Shown: piece after piece, positions 29,290-38,388 of the stretch
Position numbering within the stretch: position 1 is the stretch's first letter
Layout: every line of letters starts with the position of its first letter
NCBI RefSeq assembly: GCF_015840915.1
Contig: NZ_CP060398.1
Span: forward strand, 682,001-746,000
Length of the DNA stretch: 64,000 nucleotides
Reading direction: 5' to 3'
Source: Synechococcus sp. CBW1002
GTDB lineage: Bacteria > Cyanobacteriota > Cyanobacteriia > PCC-6307 > Cyanobiaceae
Made by a program: the position numbers and the translations under genes
The notes under the pieces: generated by a model
What the model was told of the DNA's origin: nothing
The model's database searches: none
What the model saw: only the letters and a program-made list of their open reading frames with translations

Positions 29290-30456
29290 ATGTCTTCGCC
29301 GGTGCCGCCTGAGATCCACGGGGGCAACCGGGTGGCCATCGCCGCTCGCCTCGGTTGCCTCCCCGCCGATCTGCTCGATCTCAGCGCCTCGCTGGTGCCC
29401 TTCGGGCCGCCCCTGAGATTGCGCCTGGCCACTCTGGCGGCCATGGCCGGCCCGTCGCTGCGCGACTATCCCGATCGCGGCTACGGCGCCCTGCGCCAAG
29501 CGATCGCCGCCCTGCACGGTCTGCCGCCGGCTTGGGTGCTGCCCGGAAACGGCGCCGCCGAGCTGTTCACCTGGGCGGCGCGTGACGCGGCGGCCACCGG
29601 CGTCAGCGCGCTGCCGGCACCGGGCTTCGCCGATTACCGGCGGGCCCTGGCCACCTGGGGCGGCGCCAGCAGGCCACTCCCCCTGCGGCTCGACTGGCCG
29701 GCCGGCTTCCCCCAGCACTGGGGGGCGGCCTTTGCGGATGACCAGGCCGGCTCCGGCGATGACCAGCTCTCAGGCCATTCGCAGGCGCCGCCGGTGCTGT
29801 GGATCACCAATCCCCATAACCCCAGCGGCCAGCTCTGGAGCCGCGACTCCCTGGTGCCGCTGCTGGAGCGTCACCGGCTCGTGATCGTGGACGAGGCCTT
29901 CCTGCCCCTGGTTCCCGCCGGAGAAGCCCAATCCCTGGCGCCCCTGCTGCCGCACCATCCCAACCTGGTGGTGATCCGCAGCCTCACCAAGCTGCTGTCG
30001 ATCGCGGGCCTGCGGCTGGGCTATGCCCTGGCGGCGCCGGAGCGCCTGCAGCGCTGGAGCACCTGGCGGGATCCCTGGCCGGTGAATGGCCCGGCGGCGG
30101 CGATGGCGGCCGGCTGGCTCGCCGATGGGCCGCGGCGCGATCGCTGGACGGTACGGGTGCAGCGTTGGGTGGCGGTGGAAGGGCCCTGGCTGGCCGCCCA
30201 GCTGGCGGCCCTGCCGGGACTGACGCCGATGCCCTCGGCGGCGAACTTCCTGCTGGTGCGCCACGCCGGTGGAGCCTCGCTGGAGCCGTTGCGGCTGGCC
30301 CTGGAGCAGCGCCACCGCATCCTGTTGCGTGGCTGCCGCTCCTTCGAGGGGCTGGGGGAGGGCTGGCTGCGCATCGGCCTCCAGGATCGGCGGCGTCATC
30401 GCCGCCTGCTCCAGGCCCTGGCCCTGGAGTGGGGGCGCTGCGGCCTGCAGGGCTGA
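29290..30456 (+). CDS. Threonine-phosphate decarboxylase-like PLP enzyme (CobD/CobC type)
   Basis: The 388-residue fold-type I PLP enzyme starts at ATG 29290. The opening EIHGGNRVAIAARLG followed by LLDLSASLVPFGPP matches CobD/CobC proteins (which have HGG and D-S/F-S-N-P). ITNPHNPSGQ is the substrate/PLP loop, VDEAFLPL holds the PLP-pyridine aspartate, and SLTKLLSIAGLRLGY holds the Schiff-base lysine. It would make aminopropanol phosphate for cobamide; histidinol-phosphate aminotransferase-like activity cannot be excluded. Confidence 0.78.
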   Translation: MSSPVPPEIHGGNRVAIAARLGCLPADLLDLSASLVPFGPPLRLRLATLAAMAGPSLRDYPDRGYGALRQAIAALHGLPPAWVLPGNGAAELFTWAARDAAATGVSALPAPGFADYRRALATWGGASRPLPLRLDWPAGFPQHWGAAFADDQAGSGDDQLSGHSQAPPVLWITNPHNPSGQLWSRDSLVPLLERHRLVIVDEAFLPLVPAGEAQSLAPLLPHHPNLVVIRSLTKLLSIAGLRLGYALAAPERLQRWSTWRDPWPVNGPAAAMAAGWLADGPRRDRWTVRVQRWVAVEGPWLAAQLAALPGLTPMPSAANFLLVRHAGGASLEPLRLALEQRHRILLRGCRSFEGLGEGWLRIGLQDRRRHRRLLQALALEWGRCGLQG

Positions 30457-30512
30457 CAGGGCGTTCCGCTGAGACGGTGATCCGCTGAGACGGCTTGCAG
30501 TGGAGACGGCTC

Positions 30513-31622
30513 TCAGGCCTGGGGCTGCTGTTCGGCGTTTGCCGCGCCGAGCTCCACCAGCAGCGCCGCCACCTGCCGGTCGGCATCGCGCACGGCCAGG
30601 CGCTCCATGCCCCGCCGCAGGCTCAGCAGGGGATCGGCATCGGGCTGGACCGGCTCTCCTTCCAATCGTGGGCCCAGCAGCCGCCAGAGGGTGCGCTCCA
30701 GGTCGGGATCGGAGGGGGGCTGTTGCGCCACGATCACCGCCGCCCCCACCGCCGCTGCCGCTGCCGCGTTGGCGTCCTGGTGGTGGTCGGCGGCCTGCGG
30801 GAAGGGCACCAGGATCGCCGGGGTGCCGCACACCGCCAGTTCACTGAGGCTGCCGGCCCCGGCGCGGCTGATCGCCAGGTCGGCGTGCTGCAGCAGGCCC
30901 GCCATAGCCTCGCTGAAGGGCCGTTCCACCAGGCCGCTGAGGCTGGTCTGGCCGGCTTCAGGATCGTTGCTGCCGGTGAGATGCACCACCCGGCAGCCGG
31001 CCGCCACCAGCTTCGGCAGCAGCGGTCGCACCATCCGGTTCAGGCCCAGGGCCCCCTGGCTGCCGCCCACCACCAGCAGCAGCGGGCCATCACCGGCCGG
31101 CACCCAGTCGGGCAGGGGGGCCGGTTCCAGTAGTGCCTGGCGCACCGGTGTGCCGGTGACCAGCGGCCGGCAGCGGGGCAGCCGCTCGGCCGCCTGCGGC
31201 AGCCCCACCGCCACACGGCTGCAGAGGCGACCCAGCAGGCGCGTCACCTTGCCGGGGATGGCATTGCTTTCGTGCAGCACCACCGGTACGCCGCACCATC
31301 GGGCCGCCAGGATCGCCGGTGCGGCGATGTAGCCGCCGCTGCTGAACACCACCGTGATCTGCTCCCGCCGGATCAGGCGGCGCACAGCCCGGGTGGCGTT
31401 GAGCAGCTTCAGCAGATTCCAGAGCTTGCGCAGGCCTCGCCCCTGCAATCCACCGGCCCGCACCGTGTGGAGCGGATAGCGGCTCGGCACCAGCTGGCGC
31501 TCCAGTCGATCAGGCACCCCCAGCCATTGCACGCTCCAGGCGGGCGGCAGAGCCTCCGCCACAGCCAGGGCCGGAAACAGATGGCCACCCGTACCACTGG
31601 CGGCGATCAGAAGCCTGGGCAT
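30513..31622 (-). CDS. murG: UDP-GlcNAc:lipid I transferase MurG
   Basis: Adds GlcNAc to lipid I to form lipid II at the cytoplasmic face of the membrane. It is 369 residues, a normal length. The N-terminal glycine-rich loop GTGGH is at residues 10-14; [39 protein letters not shown] and [33 protein letters not shown] are characteristic donor and acceptor motifs. Start ATG 31622. Confidence 0.96.
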   Translation of the reverse strand: MPRLLIAASGTGGHLFPALAVAEALPPAWSVQWLGVPDRLERQLVPSRYPLHTVRAGGLQGRGLRKLWNLLKLLNATRAVRRLIRREQITVVFSSGGYIAAPAILAARWCGVPVVLHESNAIPGKVTRLLGRLCSRVAVGLPQAAERLPRCRPLVTGTPVRQALLEPAPLPDWVPAGDGPLLLVVGGSQGALGLNRMVRPLLPKLVAAGCRVVHLTGSNDPEAGQTSLSGLVERPFSEAMAGLLQHADLAISRAGAGSLSELAVCGTPAILVPFPQAADHHQDANAAAAAAVGAAVIVAQQPPSDPDLERTLWRLLGPRLEGEPVQPDADPLLSLRRGMERLAVRDADRQVAALLVELGAANAEQQPQA

Positions 31623-31657
31623 GGGCGGGGCGTGCGGCCGCGCCTAACTTAAAAGCC

Positions 31658-32497
31658 ATGCCCGGGCCGCTCCACCGCTTGACCTTCCTGTCGCTGTCCC
31701 CTTCTCTCACGTCCTCCTCATCCCGCCGTGCAGTGCGCGCCGGCTTCGGCTGGGTCCGGCGCGGCCTGGCCGCCGCTCTGGTGCTGGGTGGCCTGGCGGC
31801 CGGGGTGCCCGCAGCCTGGGCTGCGGCTCCCACGCCAGCCCTGCTGCAGGCCCTCGAGGCGGCACTCAACAGCTCTGGCAGCAGCGATCTGGCGGCCCTG
31901 CTCGAGGCTGGTCCAGGCTTCGATCCCAGTGAGCTGGAAGCGCGCTATAGAACCCTGCGCGAGCTGTTCCCCGATGCCCGCTGGCAGATCACACCGGCGG
32001 CTCCGCTGCGGGATGGCCGCGCCACCGTCACGGTCACGGTCACCGGCCATCGTCAGGACGGGGCCTACAACTACCAGCTGGAGGCCTCCCAGCAGCTTGC
32101 CCTCGAGAGCAGCGGCAGCCGGATCAACGGCCAGACCGTGATCCGCGAGCAGTCGATCCTGCGCAGTGGTGACGTCGACCTGCCCGTGAGCCTGCTGATC
32201 CCCGATGCCGTGCTCACCGGCCAGCGCTACGACGTGGACGTGCTGTTCGATGAACCCCTGAAAGGTGCCGTGGTGGCCGGTGGCATCGTGCCCCTGACAG
32301 CCGAGCAGTTGTCGGCGGTCGAGAGTCCCGACCTGCAGCTGGGTGCCCTGGGCGGCGGTGGCCTGTTCAAGGTCGTGCAGGCACCCAAGACCCCCGGCTC
32401 CCAGACCTGGGCGATCCTGCTGGTGCATCCCGAGGGCATCGTGAGCGCCACCAAACGGGTGCGTGTGGTGACGGATCGGCAGGCTCTGCAACCCTGA
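31658..32497 (+). CDS. Secreted conserved protein, unknown function
   Basis: The 279-residue protein has an N-terminal region ending in a signal peptide (GLAAALVLGGLAAGVPAAWA, cut near residue 55). The mature protein begins with a helical segment resembling an NTF2-like or tail-anchored scaffold (ALLEAGPGFDPSELEARYRT), then a beta-rich region with TVTVTVTGHRQDGAYNYQLE. It is divergent from murG with 35 bp between starts. I recognise no named family; a picocyanobacterial core hypothetical is likely. Confidence 0.7.
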   Translation: MPGPLHRLTFLSLSPSLTSSSSRRAVRAGFGWVRRGLAAALVLGGLAAGVPAAWAAAPTPALLQALEAALNSSGSSDLAALLEAGPGFDPSELEARYRTLRELFPDARWQITPAAPLRDGRATVTVTVTGHRQDGAYNYQLEASQQLALESSGSRINGQTVIREQSILRSGDVDLPVSLLIPDAVLTGQRYDVDVLFDEPLKGAVVAGGIVPLTAEQLSAVESPDLQLGALGGGGLFKVVQAPKTPGSQTWAILLVHPEGIVSATKRVRVVTDRQALQP

Positions 32498-32518
32498 AGG
32501 GCCCAGCCCGAGCACGGC

Positions 32519-33514
32519 TCAAGCCAGCAGGATGTCCGTTGGAGCCAGGGGCGTGAACGGGTCCAGCTCGGCCAGGAGGCCACCGCCATTGCCGAAGCCG
32601 GCGTCCTTGCCGTTGTCGTTGAGGAACAGCTGACCCCTGGGTTCCCAGTACACGAGGGAGGCCTTGGAGGCAAGGCCCTTCTTCAGCGCTTTGCGGTTGC
32701 CATCGATCAGTCGGAATCTGGCCGCCTGACCATCCAGGAGACCAGCTGCCACAACCAGTTGATCGATGCCGCTCTCGAAGCCGCTGATCGAGCGGCCCGT
32801 CACGCTGTCGATCACGAAGCGGTCGGGGCTTCCCGATGGGACCGTTGGAGCCGAGGGAACTGCTGAGGCGGCCCCCCAGATCTCCACCAGGGCCTGCAGA
32901 TCAGTGCTCGAGAACCAGGTGGCCGGGGCATCGCCGCCGACCCGATAGGACATGATCGTGTCCAGGTCACTGAAGCTGGGATCATCGGGGTTGCCACCCG
33001 GATGATCAAGGCCGAGGGCATGGCCGATCTCGTGCACAAGCGTGCGCTGTTCCGCCGCACTCAGGCCGGGATCATTGTTGAGTTCGGCCTCGATCGTCAC
33101 GCCCGATACGGCTGGGATCAAGGATCGCTGGCCCGAGGGCGCCACAACGAAACGGAATTCCGTGTAGGTGATCCCGGTGATCGTGTCGGCGAAGCCGCCG
33201 TGATCGCGAACCTCCTGCACCGACACCAGCTGCAGTGGACTGGCCAAGCTGTTCTCCTGGCTGGCCTGCAGGCGGATCACTCCGGCCAGGCGGGCAAACG
33301 TCTGCTCGATGAAGGCCTGCTCCTCCGGATTGATGGCGATCGCAAGCGGCGGAGTGCCGAGCCCGCCGGCCAGATTGCCGTTATCGAAGCCGACAGCCGT
33401 GAGGCCATAGCGCAGCTGATGACTGCCAGTGCTGTCTGCCGCGTAAAGCTGGCGCAGCAGATCAAGCACGGTCAGGTCGGCCTTGATCAGGCTGGTGGGC
33501 AGCGCAACGGTCAT
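32519..33514 (-). CDS. Metzincin-type extracellular zinc metallopeptidase
   Basis: The 331-residue protease carries the full zinc motif HEIGHALGLDH at residues 161-171 and the Met-turn at M188 (DTIMSYRV), placing it in the metzincins, probably M10/serralysin-like. No signal peptide is present. The C-terminal ~100 residues (DRFVIDSVTGRSISGFESGI to LFLNDNGKDAGFGNGG) resemble the terminal domains of type I secreted cyanobacterial proteins. Export by a type I system encoded elsewhere is inferred. Confidence 0.85.
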   Translation of the reverse strand: MTVALPTSLIKADLTVLDLLRQLYAADSTGSHQLRYGLTAVGFDNGNLAGGLGTPPLAIAINPEEQAFIEQTFARLAGVIRLQASQENSLASPLQLVSVQEVRDHGGFADTITGITYTEFRFVVAPSGQRSLIPAVSGVTIEAELNNDPGLSAAEQRTLVHEIGHALGLDHPGGNPDDPSFSDLDTIMSYRVGGDAPATWFSSTDLQALVEIWGAASAVPSAPTVPSGSPDRFVIDSVTGRSISGFESGIDQLVVAAGLLDGQAARFRLIDGNRKALKKGLASKASLVYWEPRGQLFLNDNGKDAGFGNGGGLLAELDPFTPLAPTDILLA

Positions 33515-33611
33515 CAGGCCAGGGATTCCGGGATCCGAGCCGGCCGCCGGGCTGTCATGGGTCCTCCGTGGGGCGTTGCGTCCTGCAACCTAGGCAGGCT
33601 CAGTGCAGACG

Positions 33612-34496
33612 TCAGGCCTGGAACCAGCGCATCAGGCAGGACACGTCGTCGTCGCCATGGCCGGCGGCGATCAGCTCCTCTTCCAGATGGCTCACCCGCT
33701 CGCTCAACGGCAGGGACAACCCCACTGCCCTGGCGGCGGCCAGGGCGATCGTCAGATCCTTGCGGTGCAGGGAGAGCTTGAACCCCAGGGGATAGTCGCC
33801 CCGCAGCATGGTGGCGGCGCGGTGCTCCAGGGCCCAGGAGCCCGCGGCACCGCCGCAGAGGGCCTGCCTCACCATCTCCATTGGCAACCCCAGCCGCTGG
33901 CCCAGGGCCATGGCTTCCGCCACCGCCGCATAACTGCCGGCCACCAGCACCTGATTCACCGCCTTGACCTGCTGGCCTGCGCCGATCGGCCCGAAGTGCG
34001 TCACGGTCTTCCCGACGGTCTGCAACAGCGGCATGGCCCGATGGACCGAAGCCTCTGCGCCTCCGACCAGCACCGAGAGCGTTCCAGCCTTGGCACCCTC
34101 GGTCCCCCCCGTGACTGGGGCATCGACGAGATCGAGGCCAAGGGGCCTGAGGCGGTCATGGCATGCCTGCGCCTGCGAGGGATCGATCGTGGAGAAGTCG
34201 ATCACCAATCCGCCCGCAGGAAGAGCAGCGGCGGCACCCTGGGGGCCGAACAGCACGTCTTCCACCGCAGCACCATCGGTGAGACAGAGGCAGAGAATCT
34301 CTGCTGTGGCTGCCGCATCCGCTGGTGAGCATGCCCGCGCAGCGCCGGCCGCAGCCAGGGGCTCCTCCGCCTTGCGGGTGCGGTTGTGAACTGTCAGGGG
34401 GAAGCCGGCGGCCAGGAGATTTGTCGCCATCGGCGTTCCGAGCTGACCCAGCCCAAGGAAGGCCACCGATGGGAGCGGTGAGTCAGAGCTCTGCAC
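33612..34496 (-). CDS. 3-hydroxyisobutyrate dehydrogenase-family oxidoreductase
   Basis: A 294-residue NAD(P)-dependent beta-hydroxyacid dehydrogenase from GTG 34496. The Rossmann motif GLGQLGTPMA is near residue 15, the substrate motif DAPVTGGTEGAKAGTLSVLVGG follows, and the catalytic lysine is in GQQVKAVNQ. It could act on tartronate semialdehyde, succinic semialdehyde or a similar substrate; which one cannot be told. It lies 66 bp downstream of the type III PKS on the same strand and may be co-transcribed. Confidence 0.9.
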   Translation of the reverse strand: MQSSDSPLPSVAFLGLGQLGTPMATNLLAAGFPLTVHNRTRKAEEPLAAAGAARACSPADAAATAEILCLCLTDGAAVEDVLFGPQGAAAALPAGGLVIDFSTIDPSQAQACHDRLRPLGLDLVDAPVTGGTEGAKAGTLSVLVGGAEASVHRAMPLLQTVGKTVTHFGPIGAGQQVKAVNQVLVAGSYAAVAEAMALGQRLGLPMEMVRQALCGGAAGSWALEHRAATMLRGDYPLGFKLSLHRKDLTIALAAARAVGLSLPLSERVSHLEEELIAAGHGDDDVSCLMRWFQA

Positions 34497-34562
34497 GACC
34501 GGCTCGATGCGGATCGCCAGAAGGCTGTCATAACGGCCCGGGCAGCCTTCCCCTGCAGCGCC

Positions 34563-35666
34563 TCAGGCCAGCAGGGCCACCTCGACACACAGGCCCGGGC
34601 CAAAGGCCATGGCCAGGCAGGGGCCGCGAGCGCCGCTGCGCCGCAGACGCTCGAGGATGAACAGCAGGGTCGGCGACGACATATTGCCGCAGTCCCTGAG
34701 CACCGATCGGGAGGGCTCGATCAGGAGGGGATCAAGCCCCAGGGCCTCGGTCACCGCTGAGAGGATGCGGGGGCCGCCGGGATGCACGGCCCACGAGCCG
34801 ATGGCAGCGAGCGTCAGCTGATGGACAGCCAGCCAGCCGGTCAGCCAGGGCCGCAGATGCTCCGCGATCAGGTCTGGGACCCGTGGGGACAGGCCCATGG
34901 CGAAGCCGTGATCCTCAATCGCCCACGACATCGCCTCGGTGCTGTCGGGCACCAGCAGGGAGCCGCTGGCGATCAAGCGCCGCAGCCGAGGGGCTGAAGG
35001 CGACTCAGCCTCAGGCTCCTTTCCGCAGGCCACGAGGGCGGCGGCGCCGTCGGCGAACAGGGAATTGGCCACGATCCGCTCGGCCTCCCAGCCGTACTGC
35101 AGGTGGAGGCTGCAGAGCTCAACCGCGCAGAGCAGGACACAGGCTTCAGGATCAGCCCCGGTGAATCCGGCAGCCACCCGCAGACCGTTCAGGGCTCCAT
35201 GGCACCCCATGAACCCCACGTGGGTGCGGGCGACATCGGCGGGCAGCTTCAGGGCGGTCATCAGGGAGAGATCGACGCCGGGCGCCTGGAAGCCGGTGCA
35301 GGAGACCGTGATCAGGTGGGTGATCCGTTCTGGGGGCAACTGCGCCTGGTCCAGGGCAGCGAGAACGGCCCGCAGAGCCAACGTTGGCGCTTCCTGGGCG
35401 TAGCGACGCATCCGTTCCGCGGTGCCAGGGCTGGTGGCTCCGAAGAAGGACTGCTGATGGCACGACTCCGTGCCCGTGGGCTCCAGCAGAACGCTGTGGC
35501 GTGTGGCCACCCCTGAGCGGCGATGAAGGGTAGCGAGGAGCCGGCGTTGGGACGCAGAGGGAACCTGGTTGGGCAGGGCCACCTCGGCGGCGATGGCGGC
35601 AGCGTCGCCCTGGGCGATGCGATGGGGGGGCAGGGCCGTCCCCAGGCCGTGGATTGTCAGGGACAT
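34563..35666 (-). CDS. Type III polyketide synthase (chalcone/stilbene synthase family)
   Basis: Condenses an acyl-CoA starter with malonyl-CoA units to give resorcinols or pyrones. It is 367 residues from ATG 35666. The catalytic triad is visible: C155 (GFMGCHGALNGLR), H295 (WAVHPGG) and N328 (GNMSSPT). The conserved SCTGF motif is at ~122. The start overlaps the upstream flavoprotein gene by 10 bp. Together with the neighbouring methyltransferase and flavoprotein it recalls Streptomyces srsABC and the picocyanobacterial hierridin (hid) cluster; an alkylresorcinol product is inferred. Confidence 0.92.
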   Translation of the reverse strand: MSLTIHGLGTALPPHRIAQGDAAAIAAEVALPNQVPSASQRRLLATLHRRSGVATRHSVLLEPTGTESCHQQSFFGATSPGTAERMRRYAQEAPTLALRAVLAALDQAQLPPERITHLITVSCTGFQAPGVDLSLMTALKLPADVARTHVGFMGCHGALNGLRVAAGFTGADPEACVLLCAVELCSLHLQYGWEAERIVANSLFADGAAALVACGKEPEAESPSAPRLRRLIASGSLLVPDSTEAMSWAIEDHGFAMGLSPRVPDLIAEHLRPWLTGWLAVHQLTLAAIGSWAVHPGGPRILSAVTEALGLDPLLIEPSRSVLRDCGNMSSPTLLFILERLRRSGARGPCLAMAFGPGLCVEVALLA

Positions 35667-36811
35667 GGCTCTGGGGTCAGACGTTCCAGGGTTGCACCAC
35701 CCAGCTGCTGGAGGAGTGGGGCGGTCAGTGCCGGCCAGCGCTCGGCCGCCGCCAGCAGGTTGCGGCTCAGGCCGGGGCGCCGCAGGGCGAAGGCCAGGGC
35801 ATGGCAGAAGCGCTGCCTCGATCCGATCAGACGGGCATGGCGGCGGGACCACTCCCTCTCGAGGCCCCGGCTCCAGCCCTCCTGCCCCTGCAGCACCAGG
35901 GGCACCGCCGCCAGAGCCCCGACCAGAGCCCAGCCCATGCCCTCGCCCGTGAAGGGTTCCACGTAGCCAGCGGCATCCCCCAGCAGCAGCAGCCGCTCGG
36001 CCGCCGGGGGTGTGCTCTGGCGGGTGAGGGCCGGGGTGGCCCGCCAGGAGGTCTCGCTGCCCTGGGGCACGGGATCGAAGCCGGCCTCGGCCAGCACCGT
36101 GGCAGCGCAGGCGGCCGGACCTCCGGCAGCGATCAGGTGGGTGCGGTCGAAGGCCGCGGCCAGGTTGAGGCCTCCGTCTTCGTTGCGCACCAGCCCCACG
36201 TAGCCGTGCTGGCCGATGGCCATGTGGATCGTGCCCTTGCCATAGCCGCTCACCTCGGCGTCCAGCCGGCAGCCGGCGCCGACCCTGGCGTGGGGGTTGA
36301 TCCGCGTCTGGATCGGGATGTCCGGATCCAGCCCGGAACTGCCCAGCCCCGTGGCCAGCAGCACGACCCGGGCGCTGGTGCTCTGATGCTCGTCGCCGGA
36401 GCGCAGCAGCACCTGCCTGCCCCCCGGACAGGCACCGCCCACGCTGGCCTCGGTCTGCAGGCGCAACACGGCTCCGGCAGCCACGGCGGCCTCACTCAGG
36501 GCCAGGTCGAAGCGGCTCCTGGAGAGGGATCGGCCCACGGGCAGGGCGAGGTCCACCTGATGGCCTTGCAGGCCGAGGCGGAGCCGGGCGAGGGGAACAG
36601 CGCCCTGGTCGTCAACCAGGTGGCCCAGGCCCGCATCCTCCAGGGCCCTGAGGGCGACGCCGTTCAGGCAGCTGCCGCAGACCTTCCAGCGGGGAAAGGC
36701 CCGCTTCTCCACCAGCAGCACCCGCAACCGGCGACGGGCCAGTTGGTGGGCGGCGAGGGCGCCGGCGGGCCCGGCCCCGACCACGATCACATCCCAGTCC
36801 GGAGCGTTCAT
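35657..36811 (-). CDS. FAD-dependent oxidoreductase of the PKS cluster
   Basis: The 384-residue flavoprotein starts at ATG 36811. It has an N-terminal FAD motif VVGAGPAGALAAHQLA, the geranylgeranyl-reductase/halogenase-like segment FPRWKVCGSCLNGVALRAL, and the second FAD motif LLLLGDAAGYVEPFTGEGMGW. It may hydroxylate or oxidise the aromatic PKS product. The start overlaps the methyltransferase stop by 1 bp (TGATG) and its end overlaps the PKS start, so the three are translationally coupled. Confidence 0.88.
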   Translation of the reverse strand: MNAPDWDVIVVGAGPAGALAAHQLARRRLRVLLVEKRAFPRWKVCGSCLNGVALRALEDAGLGHLVDDQGAVPLARLRLGLQGHQVDLALPVGRSLSRSRFDLALSEAAVAAGAVLRLQTEASVGGACPGGRQVLLRSGDEHQSTSARVVLLATGLGSSGLDPDIPIQTRINPHARVGAGCRLDAEVSGYGKGTIHMAIGQHGYVGLVRNEDGGLNLAAAFDRTHLIAAGGPAACAATVLAEAGFDPVPQGSETSWRATPALTRQSTPPAAERLLLLGDAAGYVEPFTGEGMGWALVGALAAVPLVLQGQEGWSRGLEREWSRRHARLIGSRQRFCHALAFALRRPGLSRNLLAAAERWPALTAPLLQQLGGATLERLTPEPCP

Positions 36812-37542
36812 CAAGGCTGGGGCGGGCCGCCTGGCCGGCGCCAGCACAGCAGATAGCGCTCGGGCCAGCTGCGCCGGATCTTGGCGCCATCGAGACCCGC
36901 CCGGACCGCCAGGGAGCGCACTTCCTCCAACTGGAAGGCGCCCTGCACCGAGACGGGGCCATCGAAATGAACGATCGGGGAGCGACTCAGCAGGCGGCAG
37001 CCCGCCCAGGCCAGCCCGTAGCCCAGGGGACTGCGGATCAGGTCATTGACCAACACCAGCTGGCGGCTGGCGCGACCCATGCGGCTGAGCAGACCCACCG
37101 CCGCCTCCTCGTCCAGATGGTGCAGGAAGAGGGTGCAGAGGATGACGTCGTAGTCGTCAGGCAGGGGATCCTTCAGGACGTCGGCCTGGAAGAAGACTCC
37201 GTCTAGATCCCGCTCCCTGGAGCTGCGTGAGGCCATGGCCACCGCCTGGGGGCTGAGGTCGCAGCCGTCGACACGCACGGCGAGCCCTTCGCGACGGGCC
37301 CGTTCCGCCAGGGCACTGGTGTTGTCCCCGCCGCCGCAGGCCAGATCGAGAACCCGCAGGGCCTGTCCGTTGTGCTCCCGGGCCAGGAAACGGATCGGAG
37401 CAAGCAGGGAACCCACGGCACCACTGAGGGCGTTGATCCTGCGCAGACCCTCCAGGGCCTGGGTGTGGGCGGCGGGATCGAGGCCAGGCTGGTCCATCCA
37501 CTCGGGTTGCCGGTGCCGCTGGGCCAGTGGCTGGAAAAGCAT
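36811..37542 (-). CDS. SAM-dependent methyltransferase of the PKS cluster
   Basis: The 243-residue class I methyltransferase starts at ATG 37542. Motif I is VLDLACGGGDNTSALAE, the acidic post-I residue is in VDGCDLSPQAVAMA, and motif IV is YDVILCTLFLHHLDEE. The UbiE-like sequence fits O- or C-methylation of a phenolic ring. It is the first gene of the coupled set, with 132 bp separating it from the EF-hand gene upstream. Confidence 0.87.
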   Translation of the reverse strand: MLFQPLAQRHRQPEWMDQPGLDPAAHTQALEGLRRINALSGAVGSLLAPIRFLAREHNGQALRVLDLACGGGDNTSALAERARREGLAVRVDGCDLSPQAVAMASRSSRERDLDGVFFQADVLKDPLPDDYDVILCTLFLHHLDEEAAVGLLSRMGRASRQLVLVNDLIRSPLGYGLAWAGCRLLSRSPIVHFDGPVSVQGAFQLEEVRSLAVRAGLDGAKIRRSWPERYLLCWRRPGGPPQP

Positions 37543-37674
37543 CAACAGAGCACGCGGAGGCCTGGGCTGTCGGCGTGGGGGAAAAGCTCGAGACGGTGTT
37601 CCTCGCCGACCAACAAGCCCGAAGCCCCGACCTTGACCCAGCTCTGAAGGTTACGGGCTGTAGGCGGACCTGAA

Positions 37675-38238
37675 TCACCAGGACGCGGATCCCGCCCGAT
37701 GCCGCCGCAGCTCACCCAGTTCCTGCAGGCTGACGCCGCCATCCCCGTTGCGGTCGGCCTGGCTGAAGTTCTCCTGCAGCCATCGCAGGTCCTTGGCTTC
37801 GCCGCGCTCGATCCGGCCATTGCGGTTGTGATCGGCCCGCAGGAACATCGCCCGCAACCGTTCGCCCTGCCATGCAGCGCGGTGGGGCACGAAGTCGGCG
37901 GGGGTGAGATGGCCTCGGCCACTGCGATCCAACCGTTCGAAGTGCTTTTCGATGTAGGCATGTCCCCGCACTTCGCTCCGCTCGAGGCGTTGGTCGCCGT
38001 TGCGGTCCAGCCGCCGGAACAGCTCCTGCAGCCGCTGGCGGTAGGTCTCGAGATCCCGCTGCTGCTGCGCTACTTCCCTGGCCTGCGCCGGACCGGGGAG
38101 AAGAAGCGGGGATGGAGCAACGGCCGCGGCCAGAGCCACGGCCGTGCCGACCATCAGGGCAGCCAGCCGCCGCTGCCGGCGCCCCGGCCGGAGCCGGAGG
38201 GCGGGAGGCAACAGTTGCGGCGGGCCGGAAGTCCCCAT
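37675..38238 (-). CDS. Secreted EF-hand calcium-binding protein
   Basis: The 187 residues include a signal peptide at ~25-55 (LMVGTAVALAAAVAPSPLLL, ending PAQA). Four EF-hand-like loops follow: LDRNGDQRLERSE, LDRSGRGHLTPAD, ADHNRNGRIERGE and ADRNGDGGVSLQE. The second lacks the usual acidic residue at position 3 and may not bind well. Periplasmic or extracellular calcium binding is inferred. It is divergent from the response-regulator gene. Confidence 0.85.
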   Translation of the reverse strand: MGTSGPPQLLPPALRLRPGRRQRRLAALMVGTAVALAAAVAPSPLLLPGPAQAREVAQQQRDLETYRQRLQELFRRLDRNGDQRLERSEVRGHAYIEKHFERLDRSGRGHLTPADFVPHRAAWQGERLRAMFLRADHNRNGRIERGEAKDLRWLQENFSQADRNGDGGVSLQELGELRRHRAGSASW

Positions 38239-38388
38239 GGGCCAAGGTTATGAAGTGCGCTGCCCCTGGCTGTGACCAACCTCAGTCCCAGGTGTGACCA
38301 GATCCTTCCGCAGCGGTGGCGGGCCGCTTCGCTCCATACAGTCGGCCCAGGCCGTGCCGGCCGGTTCCCCTCCTCCCCCCCTGGCGCC

